DNA of 37,228 nt from Bacteroidales bacterium (lineage in GTDB: Bacteria; Bacteroidota; Bacteroidia; Bacteroidales; F082). The translations under genes were made by a program, and so were the position numbers. Under the pieces are notes generated by a model that was not told the DNA's origin, ran no database searches, and saw only the letters and a list, made by a program, of their open reading frames with translations. The stretch spans positions 1 through 37,228 of the forward strand of contig JAFGYB010000027.1 of the NCBI GenBank assembly GCA_016936355.1, read 5' to 3'. This document shows, in pieces, positions 15,904-24,113 of the stretch. Every line of letters starts with the position of its first letter. Positions within the stretch are counted from its first letter, which is position 1.

Positions 15904-16728
15904 GTGAAAGTTGACATCCTGCTTTCAACGTTTAATGGAGCCAATTACTTAACAGAGTTGCTTCAGTCGCTGAGAAGTCAAACGTATCCGGATTGGAAGT
16001 TGATTGTCAGAGATGATGGTTCCACAGACAATACGCTGGATATCCTGAAAGCATTTGGTGAAAAAGAGCGGGTAACTCTTCTGAAGGATGGGATACGGCT
16101 GGGGCCGAAAAAAAGCTTTGAGTTACTGTTGGAAAAAAGTACGGCTGATTACATGTTGTTTTGTGATCAGGATGATGTTTGGTTGCCGGAAAAGATCCAG
16201 CACACGTTGGAAAAAATGCAGAAAATGGAACAACAATTTCCGGAACAGCCAATGTTGGTCTTTTCCGATCTCGTGGTTTCAGATGAAGCGTTAAACGAAA
16301 TCCACCCGTCCTTATGGAACTACACCAAGGTCAATCCCGAAAACATACATAACATCTATAAGTTGTTGGTCAACAATCCGGTGGTGGGGTGCACGACCAT
16401 GATCAATAGGCAGGCGAAGCATGTTGTGTTGCCCATTCCGGATGAAGCAGTAATGCACGACTGGTGGGTAGCCCTGAAGGTTTCTTCAAAAGGGAAAGCG
16501 GTGTTTTTAAGAGAACCTACCATCCGGTATCGTCTGCATACAGAAAATAATCTGGGGGTTTCTGCCGCTGACAGCCGGTTTTATCTAAAAAGAATGATAC
16601 GTTTTCAAACGTTACTATCCCAAAACAACCATGCCATTAAAATGATGAAAGCGTTGGATTGCAACCTGTCGGTTCCGAAATTTTTGTTTTATAAAGTGAT
16701 GATGAGTTTTTCAAAAGCGTTCAGATAG
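15904..16728 (+). CDS. Glycosyltransferase family 2 (rhamnosyltransferase-like)
   Basis: This 274-residue GT-A enzyme starts at GTG 15904, immediately before the first beta strand KVDILLSTFNGANYL. It shows RDDGSTD, the metal-binding FCDQDDVW near residue 81, and the acceptor block MHDWWVALKVSSKG with YRLHTENN further on. This set is characteristic of RgpF/rhamnosyltransferase-like GT2 proteins. No ATG precedes the conserved strand. Its TAG stop shares one base with the GTG start of the next gene (TAGTG at 16726-16730), so the two are probably translationally coupled. The next gene is a related GT2. Confidence 0.9.
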   Translation: MKVDILLSTFNGANYLTELLQSLRSQTYPDWKLIVRDDGSTDNTLDILKAFGEKERVTLLKDGIRLGPKKSFELLLEKSTADYMLFCDQDDVWLPEKIQHTLEKMQKMEQQFPEQPMLVFSDLVVSDEALNEIHPSLWNYTKVNPENIHNIYKLLVNNPVVGCTTMINRQAKHVVLPIPDEAVMHDWWVALKVSSKGKAVFLREPTIRYRLHTENNLGVSAADSRFYLKRMIRFQTLLSQNNHAIKMMKALDCNLSVPKFLFYKVMMSFSKAFR

Positions 16729-17465
16729 TGGTTTCGGTATGCATGTCGACATACAACGGGGAAAAGTATCTGAAAAGGCAAATGGATACGATTCTGCAGG
16801 AACTGGGTCCTGAAGATGAGTTGATTGTTTCAGATGATTCGTCAGTAGACGGAACGGTTGAAATCATTCAGTCATACAAGGATAAGCGAATTCGTTTTTT
16901 CGGGAACAATACTTTTAAAAGTCCTGTTTATAATAGTGAATTTGCACTGAAACAGGCGAAAGGTGAATTTATTTTCCTGGCCGATCAGGACGATGTGTGG
17001 TTGCCCGGAAGAGTCCATAAAGTGAAGGAGCATTTGTTGGAAAATGACCTGGTGGTTTGCAATGCCCATATTGTCGATCAGGAGGAAAAGATTCTTCATG
17101 AATCGTATTTTCAATGGAAGGGTTCCCGTCAAGGTTTCTGGAAAAACTGGAAAAAGAATTCCTATATGGGTTGCTCCATGGCGTTGAACAGGAAGATGCT
17201 GCAGGCTGCGTTGCCCTTTCCCCGGAAGTTGATCATGCATGATGTTTGGATTGGTCTGCTGGCAGAAAGCCTCGGAAAGGTTTACTTCTTAGATGAAAAG
17301 CTGATGCTGTATCGCCGACATGCGGACAATGTAACAGCCTCAGTGGATCGTAACGATGATCGGCTTTCTGATTTTAGTTTTTGGTTTAAAATTCGCTATC
17401 GGTTGGTGTTGCTTTGGCAAATAATGAAAAGGTACCTAAAGGTTGTCTTTGGTCGGGAATCATAA
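16728..17465 (+). CDS. Glycosyltransferase family 2 (rhamnosyltransferase-like), paralogue of the preceding gene
   Basis: This 245-residue GT2 enzyme starts at GTG 16728, overlapping the previous stop by one base. It shares the whole motif set with its neighbour: VSVCMSTYNGEKYLKRQ, SDDSSVDGT, LADQDDVWLPGRV near residue 84, MHDVWIGLLAESLG and LYRRHADNVTAS. It is about 30 residues shorter than its neighbour. The pair probably adds consecutive similar sugars. Ten bases after its stop lies a short remnant that duplicates the start of the next intact glycosyltransferase gene. Confidence 0.9.
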   Translation: MVSVCMSTYNGEKYLKRQMDTILQELGPEDELIVSDDSSVDGTVEIIQSYKDKRIRFFGNNTFKSPVYNSEFALKQAKGEFIFLADQDDVWLPGRVHKVKEHLLENDLVVCNAHIVDQEEKILHESYFQWKGSRQGFWKNWKKNSYMGCSMALNRKMLQAALPFPRKLIMHDVWIGLLAESLGKVYFLDEKLMLYRRHADNVTASVDRNDDRLSDFSFWFKIRYRLVLLWQIMKRYLKVVFGRES

Positions 17466-17475
17466 GCATTAGAAA

Positions 17476-17541
17476 TTGGCTAAAAAGAAAATAATCATTG
17501 TTTCCCTGTTTTACTACGAAGCCTCGGACTCAAAACCCTAA
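17476..17541 (+). pseudogene. Truncated duplicate of the 5' end of the downstream GT4 gene
   Basis: A TTG-initiated frame encodes a 21-residue peptide whose part KIIIVSLFYYEASD matches KIVIVSLFYYEASD at the start of the glycosyltransferase at 17993. Over about 42 bases (up to GCCTCGGAC at 17529) there are about six differences, nearly all silent. Homology stops at 17530, and the frame reaches TAA at 17539-17541 inside low-complexity sequence. This is a 5' fragment of a second GT4 copy or a very long, aged target duplication. Confidence 0.8.
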
Positions 17542-17545
17542 GGCT

Positions 17546-17563
17546 AAAAGCTAAAGTTTAAAG
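17546..17563. repeat. Left inverted low-complexity repeat of the second four-helix-bundle gene
   Basis: It matches the reverse complement of 17933-17950 at 16 of 18 positions (shared core AAAGTTTAAAG). A second right-hand copy overlaps 17954-17970. The sequence is of low complexity. Confidence 0.65.
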
Positions 17564-17571
17564 CAAAAAGT

Positions 17572-17928
17572 ATGCAAGATTTAGGTGGTAGATTGATTTT
17601 GTTTTCTATAGAAGTTATTAAATTGCTCAGAAAATTGCCGGTTACGGAAGAATATAAAATAATAAGGTATTAGTTAATAAAATCGACTACTTCTTCTGGT
17701 GCAAACTATGAAGAGGCACAAGGTGCTTCATCAAGGGCTGATTTTACGAATAAAGTAAGGATATCGTTAAAAGAAATGAGAGAATCAAATTATTGGCTTA
17801 AGGTTGTTGATGGAATAAATGAAAAATTGGATTTGAAAATTGAGATCAATACACTTTTGAAAGAATCAACCGAATTGAAAAATATATTGGGCTCAATTTG
17901 TTCTAAAACAGAAAGGAAAGATAGATAA
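17572..17928 (+). pseudogene. Four-helix-bundle protein gene with one in-frame TAG
   Basis: The frame spans 118 codons of another branch of the four helix bundle family. It starts MQDLGGRLILFSIEVIKLLR and reads EEYKIIRY, then TAG at 17671-17673, then LIKSTTSSGANYEEAQGASS, NKVRISLKEMRESNYWLKVV and TELKNILGSICSK to TAA at 17926. Family members normally have Gln before LLRSGTS-like sequence, so TAG most simply replaces CAG (one C-to-T change). Everything else is in frame and of normal length. A sampled line is about 28% GC. It lies between a truncated copy and the intact copy of a GT4 gene start and is flanked by inverted AAAGTTTAAAG-type repeats. Confidence 0.82.
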
Positions 17929-17932
17929 GGCA

Positions 17933-17970
17933 CTTTAAACTTTCGCCTTTGGATTTTTGCCTTTAAACTT
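17933..17970. repeat. Right inverted low-complexity repeats of the second four-helix-bundle gene
   Basis: Two adjacent pyrimidine-rich copies (17933-17950 and 17954-17970) are inverted relative to the left repeat at 17546-17569. Confidence 0.6.
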
Positions 17971-17992
17971 CTGCTTATAAAATATTGAGGTC

Positions 17993-19177
17993 TTGGAACA
18001 TCAAAAAATTGTTATCGTTTCCTTGTTTTATTACGAAGCCTCGGACAACATCCGGATCAGTACGGTTTATAATCTGTTGAAGGAGAAAAAGGCCTCCATT
18101 GAACTTATTACTACAGATTTTAATCACCGCACAAAAAGGAAGCATGATCAAAATATCCACCCCGGAGAGGTCACTTTCCTGAAGGTCCCCCGCTATAAAA
18201 AAAACCTGAGCCTTGGGAGAATTTACAGCCATTTGGTTTTTGCCTTTCGGCTCAAATCATATTTGAAAAAACTGTCCTATACTCCTTCAAAAATATATTG
18301 TATTGTACCGACGGCTTCCAGTGGCTTGGCTTGTGCCAATTATTGCAGAAAAAACAAGATTCCAATGGCCATTGATGTGATTGACCTGTGGCCTGAATCC
18401 CTCATCATATTATCCCGTTGGAGAAAAATATTGCAGTTTTTCACTTACCCGATGTACTGGATGGCCCGTAAAGTTTACCGGGCAGCGGATTTGGTGTATG
18501 CAGGTTCGAAAGAATATGCCGATTTTGCTCAAAAATATAACAACAAAACCAGAGCCCTGCCGGTTTACCTGGGGACAGATGTTGGCAGGTACAATGATCT
18601 GGTTTCTTCCGGATCACAAAAAATAACGAAACCTGCCGGACAGTTGTGGATTTGCTTTGGCGGGATGCTGGGCAACAGTTATGATATTGATGTTATCCTG
18701 GAAGGATATCATATGCTGGTTAAAAAGGACCGTGTTAATGCAAAGCTGATCTTTATCGGTGATGGTCAGGAACGCGACAAGATAGTGCAGTATAAAGAAG
18801 AAAACCATTTGAATATTGAAGTGACCGGCTTTTTGGATTATGCCGGTTTTTTGCACTATTTAAGTTTTGCTGATATCGCCATCAACAGTTTCAAAGAGGG
18901 AACAAGGGTTGCGTATTCGTATAAATTTAATGACTACATCACAGCCAGAATCCCGATCGTGAACAATGTTCAGGGTGAAATGACTGAGCTGATCGAAAAG
19001 TACAATTTGGGCCGAAACTTTGCACATAGTGCTGACTCGTTGTATGCTGTATTGCATGAGTTGACCAACAATCCTGATTTGCTAAGTGAAATAAAGAAAA
19101 ACGCTACATTTGTTGCTGGTGAGGTGTTGGACAAAAAGACTGTTTATCAGGAGATGATCCAACAATTAATGCATTGA
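17993..19177 (+). CDS. Glycosyltransferase family 4 (WbuB-like)
   Basis: This 394-residue GT-B glycosyltransferase has an N-terminal acceptor domain starting KIVIVSLFYYEASDNIRIST and a C-terminal Rossmann domain. The C-terminal domain includes YLGTDVGRYND, CFGGMLGNSYDIDVILEGYH near residue 222, FIGDGQERDKIVQYK, and a donor-site loop FKEGTRVAYSYKFNDYITARIP. These are features of the GT4 subgroup that includes WbuB. The start is TTG at 17993, right before the first strand; the truncated upstream copy also has TTG in the corresponding place. It adds one residue to the repeat unit at the cytoplasmic membrane. The next gene begins directly after its stop. Confidence 0.9.
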   Translation: MEHQKIVIVSLFYYEASDNIRISTVYNLLKEKKASIELITTDFNHRTKRKHDQNIHPGEVTFLKVPRYKKNLSLGRIYSHLVFAFRLKSYLKKLSYTPSKIYCIVPTASSGLACANYCRKNKIPMAIDVIDLWPESLIILSRWRKILQFFTYPMYWMARKVYRAADLVYAGSKEYADFAQKYNNKTRALPVYLGTDVGRYNDLVSSGSQKITKPAGQLWICFGGMLGNSYDIDVILEGYHMLVKKDRVNAKLIFIGDGQERDKIVQYKEENHLNIEVTGFLDYAGFLHYLSFADIAINSFKEGTRVAYSYKFNDYITARIPIVNNVQGEMTELIEKYNLGRNFAHSADSLYAVLHELTNNPDLLSEIKKNATFVAGEVLDKKTVYQEMIQQLMH

Positions 19178-19179
19178 AG

Positions 19180-19797
19180 ATGTTCAGAAAATTATATTTC
19201 TCTTCCTTCGGATATTTGATTTCTCTTGGTTTGCGGATCCTGGGAAAGGTCCATGACCCTTTTATGGTTTATGGATTTTACAACAGAGTCTCCCAAACTT
19301 TTCAAAAATACAGCCGCATCAGTTCTTCGGCGAAGCTGATCAACAAAAAAAATATAGACCTGGCCGATCATGTCTGGATCGGGCATTATTGCCTGGTGGA
19401 TGGTACGGGCGGGGTTTCTATTGGCGAAGGAAGTCAAATATCGTCGCATACGGTAATTTATTCCCACAGCAGTCAGGATGCCATCCGGATGCTGGGAAAG
19501 GAGTATATTAAAGTGGCTGCAGATCAGAGACCCGGATATAAGTTAAAACCGGTTTCCATCGGATCCTATACTTTTATCGGTACTTCCTGCGTTATTCTTC
19601 CCGGTGCCTCCATTGGAAAAGGGTGTATTGTCGGTGCAGGATCGGTAATCCGGGGGGATGTTCCCGATTATGCCATTGTTTCGGGTAATCCGGCTCAGGT
19701 TATTGGGGATACCCGCGACCGGGATCAATCTAAGTTTGCAGCGTTGCTGGACAAAAATTGGTATTACGACACGGAAGCCTTGACGGATAGGAAATAA
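19180..19797 (+). CDS. Hexapeptide-repeat (left-handed beta-helix) acyltransferase
   Basis: This protein of about 205 residues has a hydrophobic N-terminal stretch (residues 1-25) followed by hexapeptide repeats: SSAKLINKKNIDLADHVWIG, VSIGEGSQISSHTVIYSH, and later VSIGSYTFIGTSCVILPGAS with IGKGCIVGAGSVIRGD. This is the WcaF/maltose acetyltransferase fold, which transfers acetyl or other acyl groups from acyl-CoA to a sugar. The ATG at 19180 is preferred over an overlapping TTG at 19174. It probably acetylates a residue of the polymer, the opposite activity to the deacetylase at 3483. A PglD-like role in amino-sugar synthesis is possible but less supported. Confidence 0.85.
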   Translation: MFRKLYFSSFGYLISLGLRILGKVHDPFMVYGFYNRVSQTFQKYSRISSSAKLINKKNIDLADHVWIGHYCLVDGTGGVSIGEGSQISSHTVIYSHSSQDAIRMLGKEYIKVAADQRPGYKLKPVSIGSYTFIGTSCVILPGASIGKGCIVGAGSVIRGDVPDYAIVSGNPAQVIGDTRDRDQSKFAALLDKNWYYDTEALTDRK

Positions 19798-19908
19798 AAC
19801 AGCAGTTTATAATTTGAGTGACTCAAAAAGCGTGACGGAGGTGCATTTGTAAAGCCATTTCGATAAATTGATTACTTTTACTTTTCATTTGAACATTCAT
19901 TGAACCAC

Positions 19909-22359
19909 ATGTACAATTATAAAATCTTTCTTCGTTTTGCAGCAGCAGGAGTAATACTGTTGTTGTTGTCGGTTGTTTCCCTTCAGGCACAGGAAACAGG
20001 GACTGGCCTGACGAACATCAATACGGAAAAACTGACGACCGAGCAAATCAAAATCCTGATGCAAAAAGCGTTGCAGTCGGGGATGACACCGGATCAGATT
20101 GAAGCGTTGGCCCGTGCCAGAGGGATTCCTCAGTCGGAGATTGACAAAATCAAAACCCAGGCAGAGATTATGAATGCGGTGAAATCCGGTACCGGAAATG
20201 ATGGTGCTGCGCAAAAGATCATCCCGATGCAAAAGACGAATTACCCGGAACCGATCAGCAAAAGGCTGAATATGGCTCTGAAGAAAAGAAGCGAGCGCAT
20301 CTTTGGATATTCACTGTTTACCAACAAAGAACTTACGTTTGATCCCGGAATTAACATTGCCACACCCAAGAATTATCAGTTGGGCCCGGGTGACATTTTG
20401 AATATTGATGTTTGGGGCGCTTCCCAGAACAGTTATCAGGAAATTGTATCCCCTGGCGGTAAGATCATCATTCCTAAAATAGGTCCTGTGTTCGTCAGTG
20501 GACTTACCGTTGGCCAGGCTACAACCAAGGTACGGAATTACCTGAGCAAAATTTACGCCGGACTCAAGCGGGGCAACACATTTATGGAATTGAGTTTGGG
20601 GGGAATCAGAAGTATCCGGGTAAATATCCTCGGAGAGGTAACCCTGCCGGGAACCTACGATATATCCTCACTCTCTTCGGTATTTAATGCTATGTATGCT
20701 GCCGGAGGCCCGGCTCCTGACGGCTCGTTGCGTGATGTGAAAATCATTCGTGGGAACAAAACAGTTGCAAGTCTTGACTTCTATGAATTTCTGACAAAGG
20801 GAATCCTCCCAGGAAATATGAGGTTGCAGGATCAGGATATTGTTTTTGTTTCTCCCTACAAGGATCGGGTTGAAATCAAAGGACAGGTAAAACGGAATAT
20901 GTTTTTTGATATGAAACCCGGAGAAACACTGAAGGATTTGATCGGATATGCGGGAGGCTTTACCGGTAAAGCGTTTACCCAACGGATCAAAATCATCCGA
21001 AGTACGCCTCAGGAAAAGAAGATTCTGGTGGTGAATACCGATGAAATGGATACCGTGAAGTTGCAGAACGGTGATGTGATTCAGGTGGATTCTGTTTTGA
21101 ACCGGTACGAGAACAGGGTTCAGATTACCGGCGCTGTGATGCGTCCCGGGGCCTTCTCCATTGACAGCAGCAGTACCTTACGGGCCTTGATTCATCATGC
21201 TTCCGGTTTGAGAGAAGATGCCTACCAGAATCGGATCTCGGTTTACCGGTTGAAAAAAGACATGGTTCGGGAATTAATCCCGGTAGACCTTAAAAAACTT
21301 TGGGCATCAGATAACAGTTTTGCGTTACAGAAGAATGATTCGATTCATATTCCATCCGTTTTTGATATTAAGGAAAATTCTTTTATTGAGATTCACGGAC
21401 AGGTGGCCCGACCGGGAGCCTATCCCTATACGGACAACATCCGGCTTCAGGATCTGATCATACAGGCTGGCGGAATTCTGGAATCGGCTTCCATGGCCCG
21501 GATTAACATTGCCCGCCGGGTGAAAGATACGGTGGCTGTTACAAATACAAACCAAATCTCCAGAACGTATCAGTTTTCCATCAAGAAAAACGGGATCCTC
21601 CCTGACTCGGTAAAGAATTTCAAGCTGAGTCCGTTCGATCAGGTTTTTGTCAGAAAATCGCCTACGTACATGCCTCAAATGCTTGTTTCCATTGAAGGGG
21701 AGGTTAAATATCCCGGGAAATACTCGATCCAGGACCGAAACGAAAGAATATCGGATATTATTCAACAAGCAGGATTTTTAACGTCTCAGGCTTATCTGAA
21801 GGGAGCCAGCCTGATCCGGAAGAAAACTTCTTTGTTGCTGCATGAAAAGGCCATCGAAACGGTGTATAAAGCCAGTAATTCAGAGAATAAGAAGATCATT
21901 GCCTCAAACGATAAATACGATGTGATTGGTATTGATCTGGAAAAGATTTTAAGCAAACCGGGCTCGGCAGCCGACCTGGTTGTTCAACCCGGTGATTCTA
22001 TTCAGATCCTTCGAAAGTCACAAACGGTCACGGTCAGTGGTTCCGTTTACCGCCCCAATGTGGTTCCTTATGTTGAAGGAATGACGCTGGGACAATATAT
22101 ATCCAGTGCCGGCGGGTTCACAAAGGATGCCTCCCGAGGCGATGTGTATGTGGTGTATGCCAACGGTTCCGTGAAAAAAACCTCGAAGTTTTTGTTTGTA
22201 AGAGGCTATCCTCCCATCGGACCCGGAGCCCAGATCATTGTGCCGATGAAATCGCGCAGACCCGGGAGGTTGCCTGCTGCTACAGCCATTGGATTGAGCT
22301 CTTCGTTGGCTTCGTTGGCTTTGGTTATCGTGACACTGATAAAAACCATCCATCCGTAA
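19909..22359 (+). CDS. wza: Polysaccharide export outer-membrane protein with multiple SLBB domains (Wza-like)
   Basis: This protein of about 816 residues has a signal peptide (about 1-27, core GVILLLLSVVSLQAQ). A helical charged region with TPDQIEALARARGIPQSEID precedes the poly-export domain (LGPGDILNIDVWG near 153). Six SLBB-type repeats then follow, recognisable by GEVTLPGTYDI, GQVKRNMFFDM, GAVMRPGAFSI, GQVARPGAYPY, GEVKYPGKYSI and GSVYRPNVVPY. A hydrophobic segment lies near the C-terminus (IGLSSSLASLALVIVTLI). Wza forms the outer-membrane channel for the polymer. It is much longer than the classical enteric protein because of extra SLBB repeats, as is common in Bacteroidota. The ATG at 19909 is favoured over TTG 19900. 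The partner Wzz follows 40 bases later. Confidence 0.93.
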   Translation: MYNYKIFLRFAAAGVILLLLSVVSLQAQETGTGLTNINTEKLTTEQIKILMQKALQSGMTPDQIEALARARGIPQSEIDKIKTQAEIMNAVKSGTGNDGAAQKIIPMQKTNYPEPISKRLNMALKKRSERIFGYSLFTNKELTFDPGINIATPKNYQLGPGDILNIDVWGASQNSYQEIVSPGGKIIIPKIGPVFVSGLTVGQATTKVRNYLSKIYAGLKRGNTFMELSLGGIRSIRVNILGEVTLPGTYDISSLSSVFNAMYAAGGPAPDGSLRDVKIIRGNKTVASLDFYEFLTKGILPGNMRLQDQDIVFVSPYKDRVEIKGQVKRNMFFDMKPGETLKDLIGYAGGFTGKAFTQRIKIIRSTPQEKKILVVNTDEMDTVKLQNGDVIQVDSVLNRYENRVQITGAVMRPGAFSIDSSSTLRALIHHASGLREDAYQNRISVYRLKKDMVRELIPVDLKKLWASDNSFALQKNDSIHIPSVFDIKENSFIEIHGQVARPGAYPYTDNIRLQDLIIQAGGILESASMARINIARRVKDTVAVTNTNQISRTYQFSIKKNGILPDSVKNFKLSPFDQVFVRKSPTYMPQMLVSIEGEVKYPGKYSIQDRNERISDIIQQAGFLTSQAYLKGASLIRKKTSLLLHEKAIETVYKASNSENKKIIASNDKYDVIGIDLEKILSKPGSAADLVVQPGDSIQILRKSQTVTVSGSVYRPNVVPYVEGMTLGQYISSAGGFTKDASRGDVYVVYANGSVKKTSKFLFVRGYPPIGPGAQIIVPMKSRRPGRLPAATAIGLSSSLASLALVIVTLIKTIHP

Positions 22360-22399
22360 ATGTAATGATGGATTTAACAGAAAACTTAAAATCACCAAA

Positions 22400-23488
22400 A
22401 TGAAAGAAGGAATGGATCTGAAAGAGGTTGTAAACCGGATCATCCGCGGTAGAAAGACCATTTATATTTCATGGATTGTCGCTTTTGTGCTGGCACTCGT
22501 TGTTGTGATTATTACTCCCAGAAAGTACACGACACGGGTTATTTTACTCTCCGAAACAACTGAAAAAGGAGGCGCTTCCGGCTTACTGGGCCAGTTGGGA
22601 AATCTGTCCGGGATGAACCTGGGCGATCTCATGGGCCTCAATTTGGGGAGTTCCTCCGGAAGCGATGTGTTGTCTCCTGAGCTGTATCCTGATATTGTTT
22701 CCAGTACACCCTTTTTGCTGGATGTCATGCACCAGACCCTGTTCGACTCCAAACAGAATAAGAATGTCACGGTTTCAGAATACTTGAAGAATAATGCTCA
22801 TCCTTCGATTGTCGGGATGGTGGCGAATGTTTTTCAGTCATCGAAGCAGAGTAAGCCGTTGCCTGTTTTTCTGAACGGAAGTGACAAAGTGCTTCACCTG
22901 ACCCGGGAACAAACGGATCAGTTAAAAGCATTGAATGAGATGATCCAGGTGAATGTAAGAAAACCGGATGATAAACTGCTGTCGGGAAAGAGCAAGATTA
23001 TATCTGTTGAGGTGGAAGCACATGATCCGCTTGTTTCTGCTCTGCTGGCTGATTCGGTTATAAACTGCCTGAAAACTTATGTGGTAAACTATAATACCGG
23101 GAAGGCGAAAAAAGACCTGGAGTTTATATCCAAACAATTTGTTAAAGCCCGGGAGAATTACTACGCTGCTCAACAACGACTGGCCCATTTTATGGACAGT
23201 CATGCCAATGTGATTTTGGCCACTGTCCGAACCGAAAAAGAGCGGTTGGAAAAAGAAAACAACCTGTATGCGGCGGTATATACCAGTTTGGCGCAGATGC
23301 AGGAGAAGGCCAAAATTCAGGTTCAGGACCATACCCCTGTCTTTTCAATCATTGAACCGGCAAAGGTGCCGTTGCGCAAAAGTGCTCCCAAAACCACCCT
23401 GATCTTTCTGGGGCTTTTGTTGGTGGGCGGTTTTGTGGGGGTGGCCATAGAGTTGGTAAAGATTATGTTGCATCCCGATAATCAGTAG
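22400..23488 (+). CDS. wzz: Chain-length determinant / Wzz-family inner-membrane protein without kinase domain
   Basis: This 362-residue polysaccharide co-polymerase has a transmembrane segment at about 22-42 (TIYISWIVAFVLALVVVIIT) followed by PRKYTTRVILLSE. A glycine-rich insertion (GGASGLLGQLGNLSGMNLGD) and LYPDIVSSTPFLLDVM follow. A long periplasmic helical region covers about 225-310, and a second membrane segment near 333-352 is preceded by IIEPAKVPLRKSAPK. This is the Bacteroidota Wzz layout. There is no C-terminal tyrosine-kinase (Wzc/BY-kinase) domain, and no separate kinase gene is seen in the window. It regulates polymer length with the Wzy-like protein and contacts Wza. Confidence 0.9.
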   Translation: MKEGMDLKEVVNRIIRGRKTIYISWIVAFVLALVVVIITPRKYTTRVILLSETTEKGGASGLLGQLGNLSGMNLGDLMGLNLGSSSGSDVLSPELYPDIVSSTPFLLDVMHQTLFDSKQNKNVTVSEYLKNNAHPSIVGMVANVFQSSKQSKPLPVFLNGSDKVLHLTREQTDQLKALNEMIQVNVRKPDDKLLSGKSKIISVEVEAHDPLVSALLADSVINCLKTYVVNYNTGKAKKDLEFISKQFVKARENYYAAQQRLAHFMDSHANVILATVRTEKERLEKENNLYAAVYTSLAQMQEKAKIQVQDHTPVFSIIEPAKVPLRKSAPKTTLIFLGLLLVGGFVGVAIELVKIMLHPDNQ

Positions 23489-23520
23489 TTGTACTCTGCT
23501 TTCTACCTAAACCGAATAAG

Positions 23521-24105
23521 ATGAAAAGGATCTTTGACGTGGTAACCTCTTTGTTGTTGTTTTGTATTTTATCACCCCTGTTCCTGATCCTCTCTTTGCT
23601 CATCCTGATTGTGGACGGACAAGCTCCAATTTTTGTACAACGCAGAATAGGAAAAGGAGGGAAACCTTTTCATTTATTTAAATTCAGGACGATGCGTCAC
23701 TCGCTGACAGGAAAGGATTTTGATGCCGGAAACAGCTCGCGAATTACGGCCTTGGGAAAATTTCTCCGGAGTACGAAGCTGGATGAATTGCCTCAATTAC
23801 TTAATGTTATCCTGGGAAACATGTCTCTGGTAGGCCCCCGTCCGGAGGTTAAGGACTGGACCCGGTATTATCCTGAAAAATGGAAAGTCGTTCATCAGGT
23901 AAGACCCGGAATCACTGATTACGCCTCGTTGGAGTTTAGAAAGGAAGAAGAATTACTCGGGAAATATGATCGTCCGGATGAAGCGTACAGAGACATCATT
24001 TTACCCCAAAAGTTAATGCTCTATATTGAATATGTGAACAACAGATCATTTGGGGGTGATTTGAAAATTTTATTGAAAACCATAAAAACAGTTTGGGTGA
24101 AGTGA
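23521..24105 (+). CDS. Undecaprenyl-phosphate sugar phosphotransferase, short PglC/WcaJ-catalytic-domain type
   Basis: This 194-residue monotopic enzyme has an N-terminal hydrophobic helix (FDVVTSLLLFCILSPLFLIL) and the catalytic core of bacterial sugar transferases: FVQRRIGKGGKPFHLFKFRT, STKLDELPQLLNVILGNMSL and VGPRPEV. It would transfer a sugar-1-phosphate to undecaprenyl phosphate. It lacks the large N-terminal membrane domain of WbaP/WcaJ, like PglC. The gene is followed with a slight overlap or coupling by a DegT aminotransferase and then a PglF-like dehydratase, so a diacetylated amino sugar such as a bacillosamine derivative is a plausible first sugar. This is the second initiating transferase in the locus, after WecA at 258. 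Confidence 0.9.
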   Translation: MKRIFDVVTSLLLFCILSPLFLILSLLILIVDGQAPIFVQRRIGKGGKPFHLFKFRTMRHSLTGKDFDAGNSSRITALGKFLRSTKLDELPQLLNVILGNMSLVGPRPEVKDWTRYYPEKWKVVHQVRPGITDYASLEFRKEEELLGKYDRPDEAYRDIILPQKLMLYIEYVNNRSFGGDLKILLKTIKTVWVK

Positions 24106-24113
24106 GCCGGAAA

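Noticed and set aside
15460..17928. Possible stop-codon recoding in both four-helix-bundle genes
   Set aside because: The two stops differ (TGA and TAG) and no recoding signal was seen; independent nonsense mutations are simpler, so recoding is kept only as an item to exclude.
19909..23488. C-terminal hydrophobic segments of Wza and Wzz as exosortase sorting tails
   Set aside because: They lack a conserved motif before the helix and a basic cluster at the end, and C-terminal membrane segments are normal for these families.
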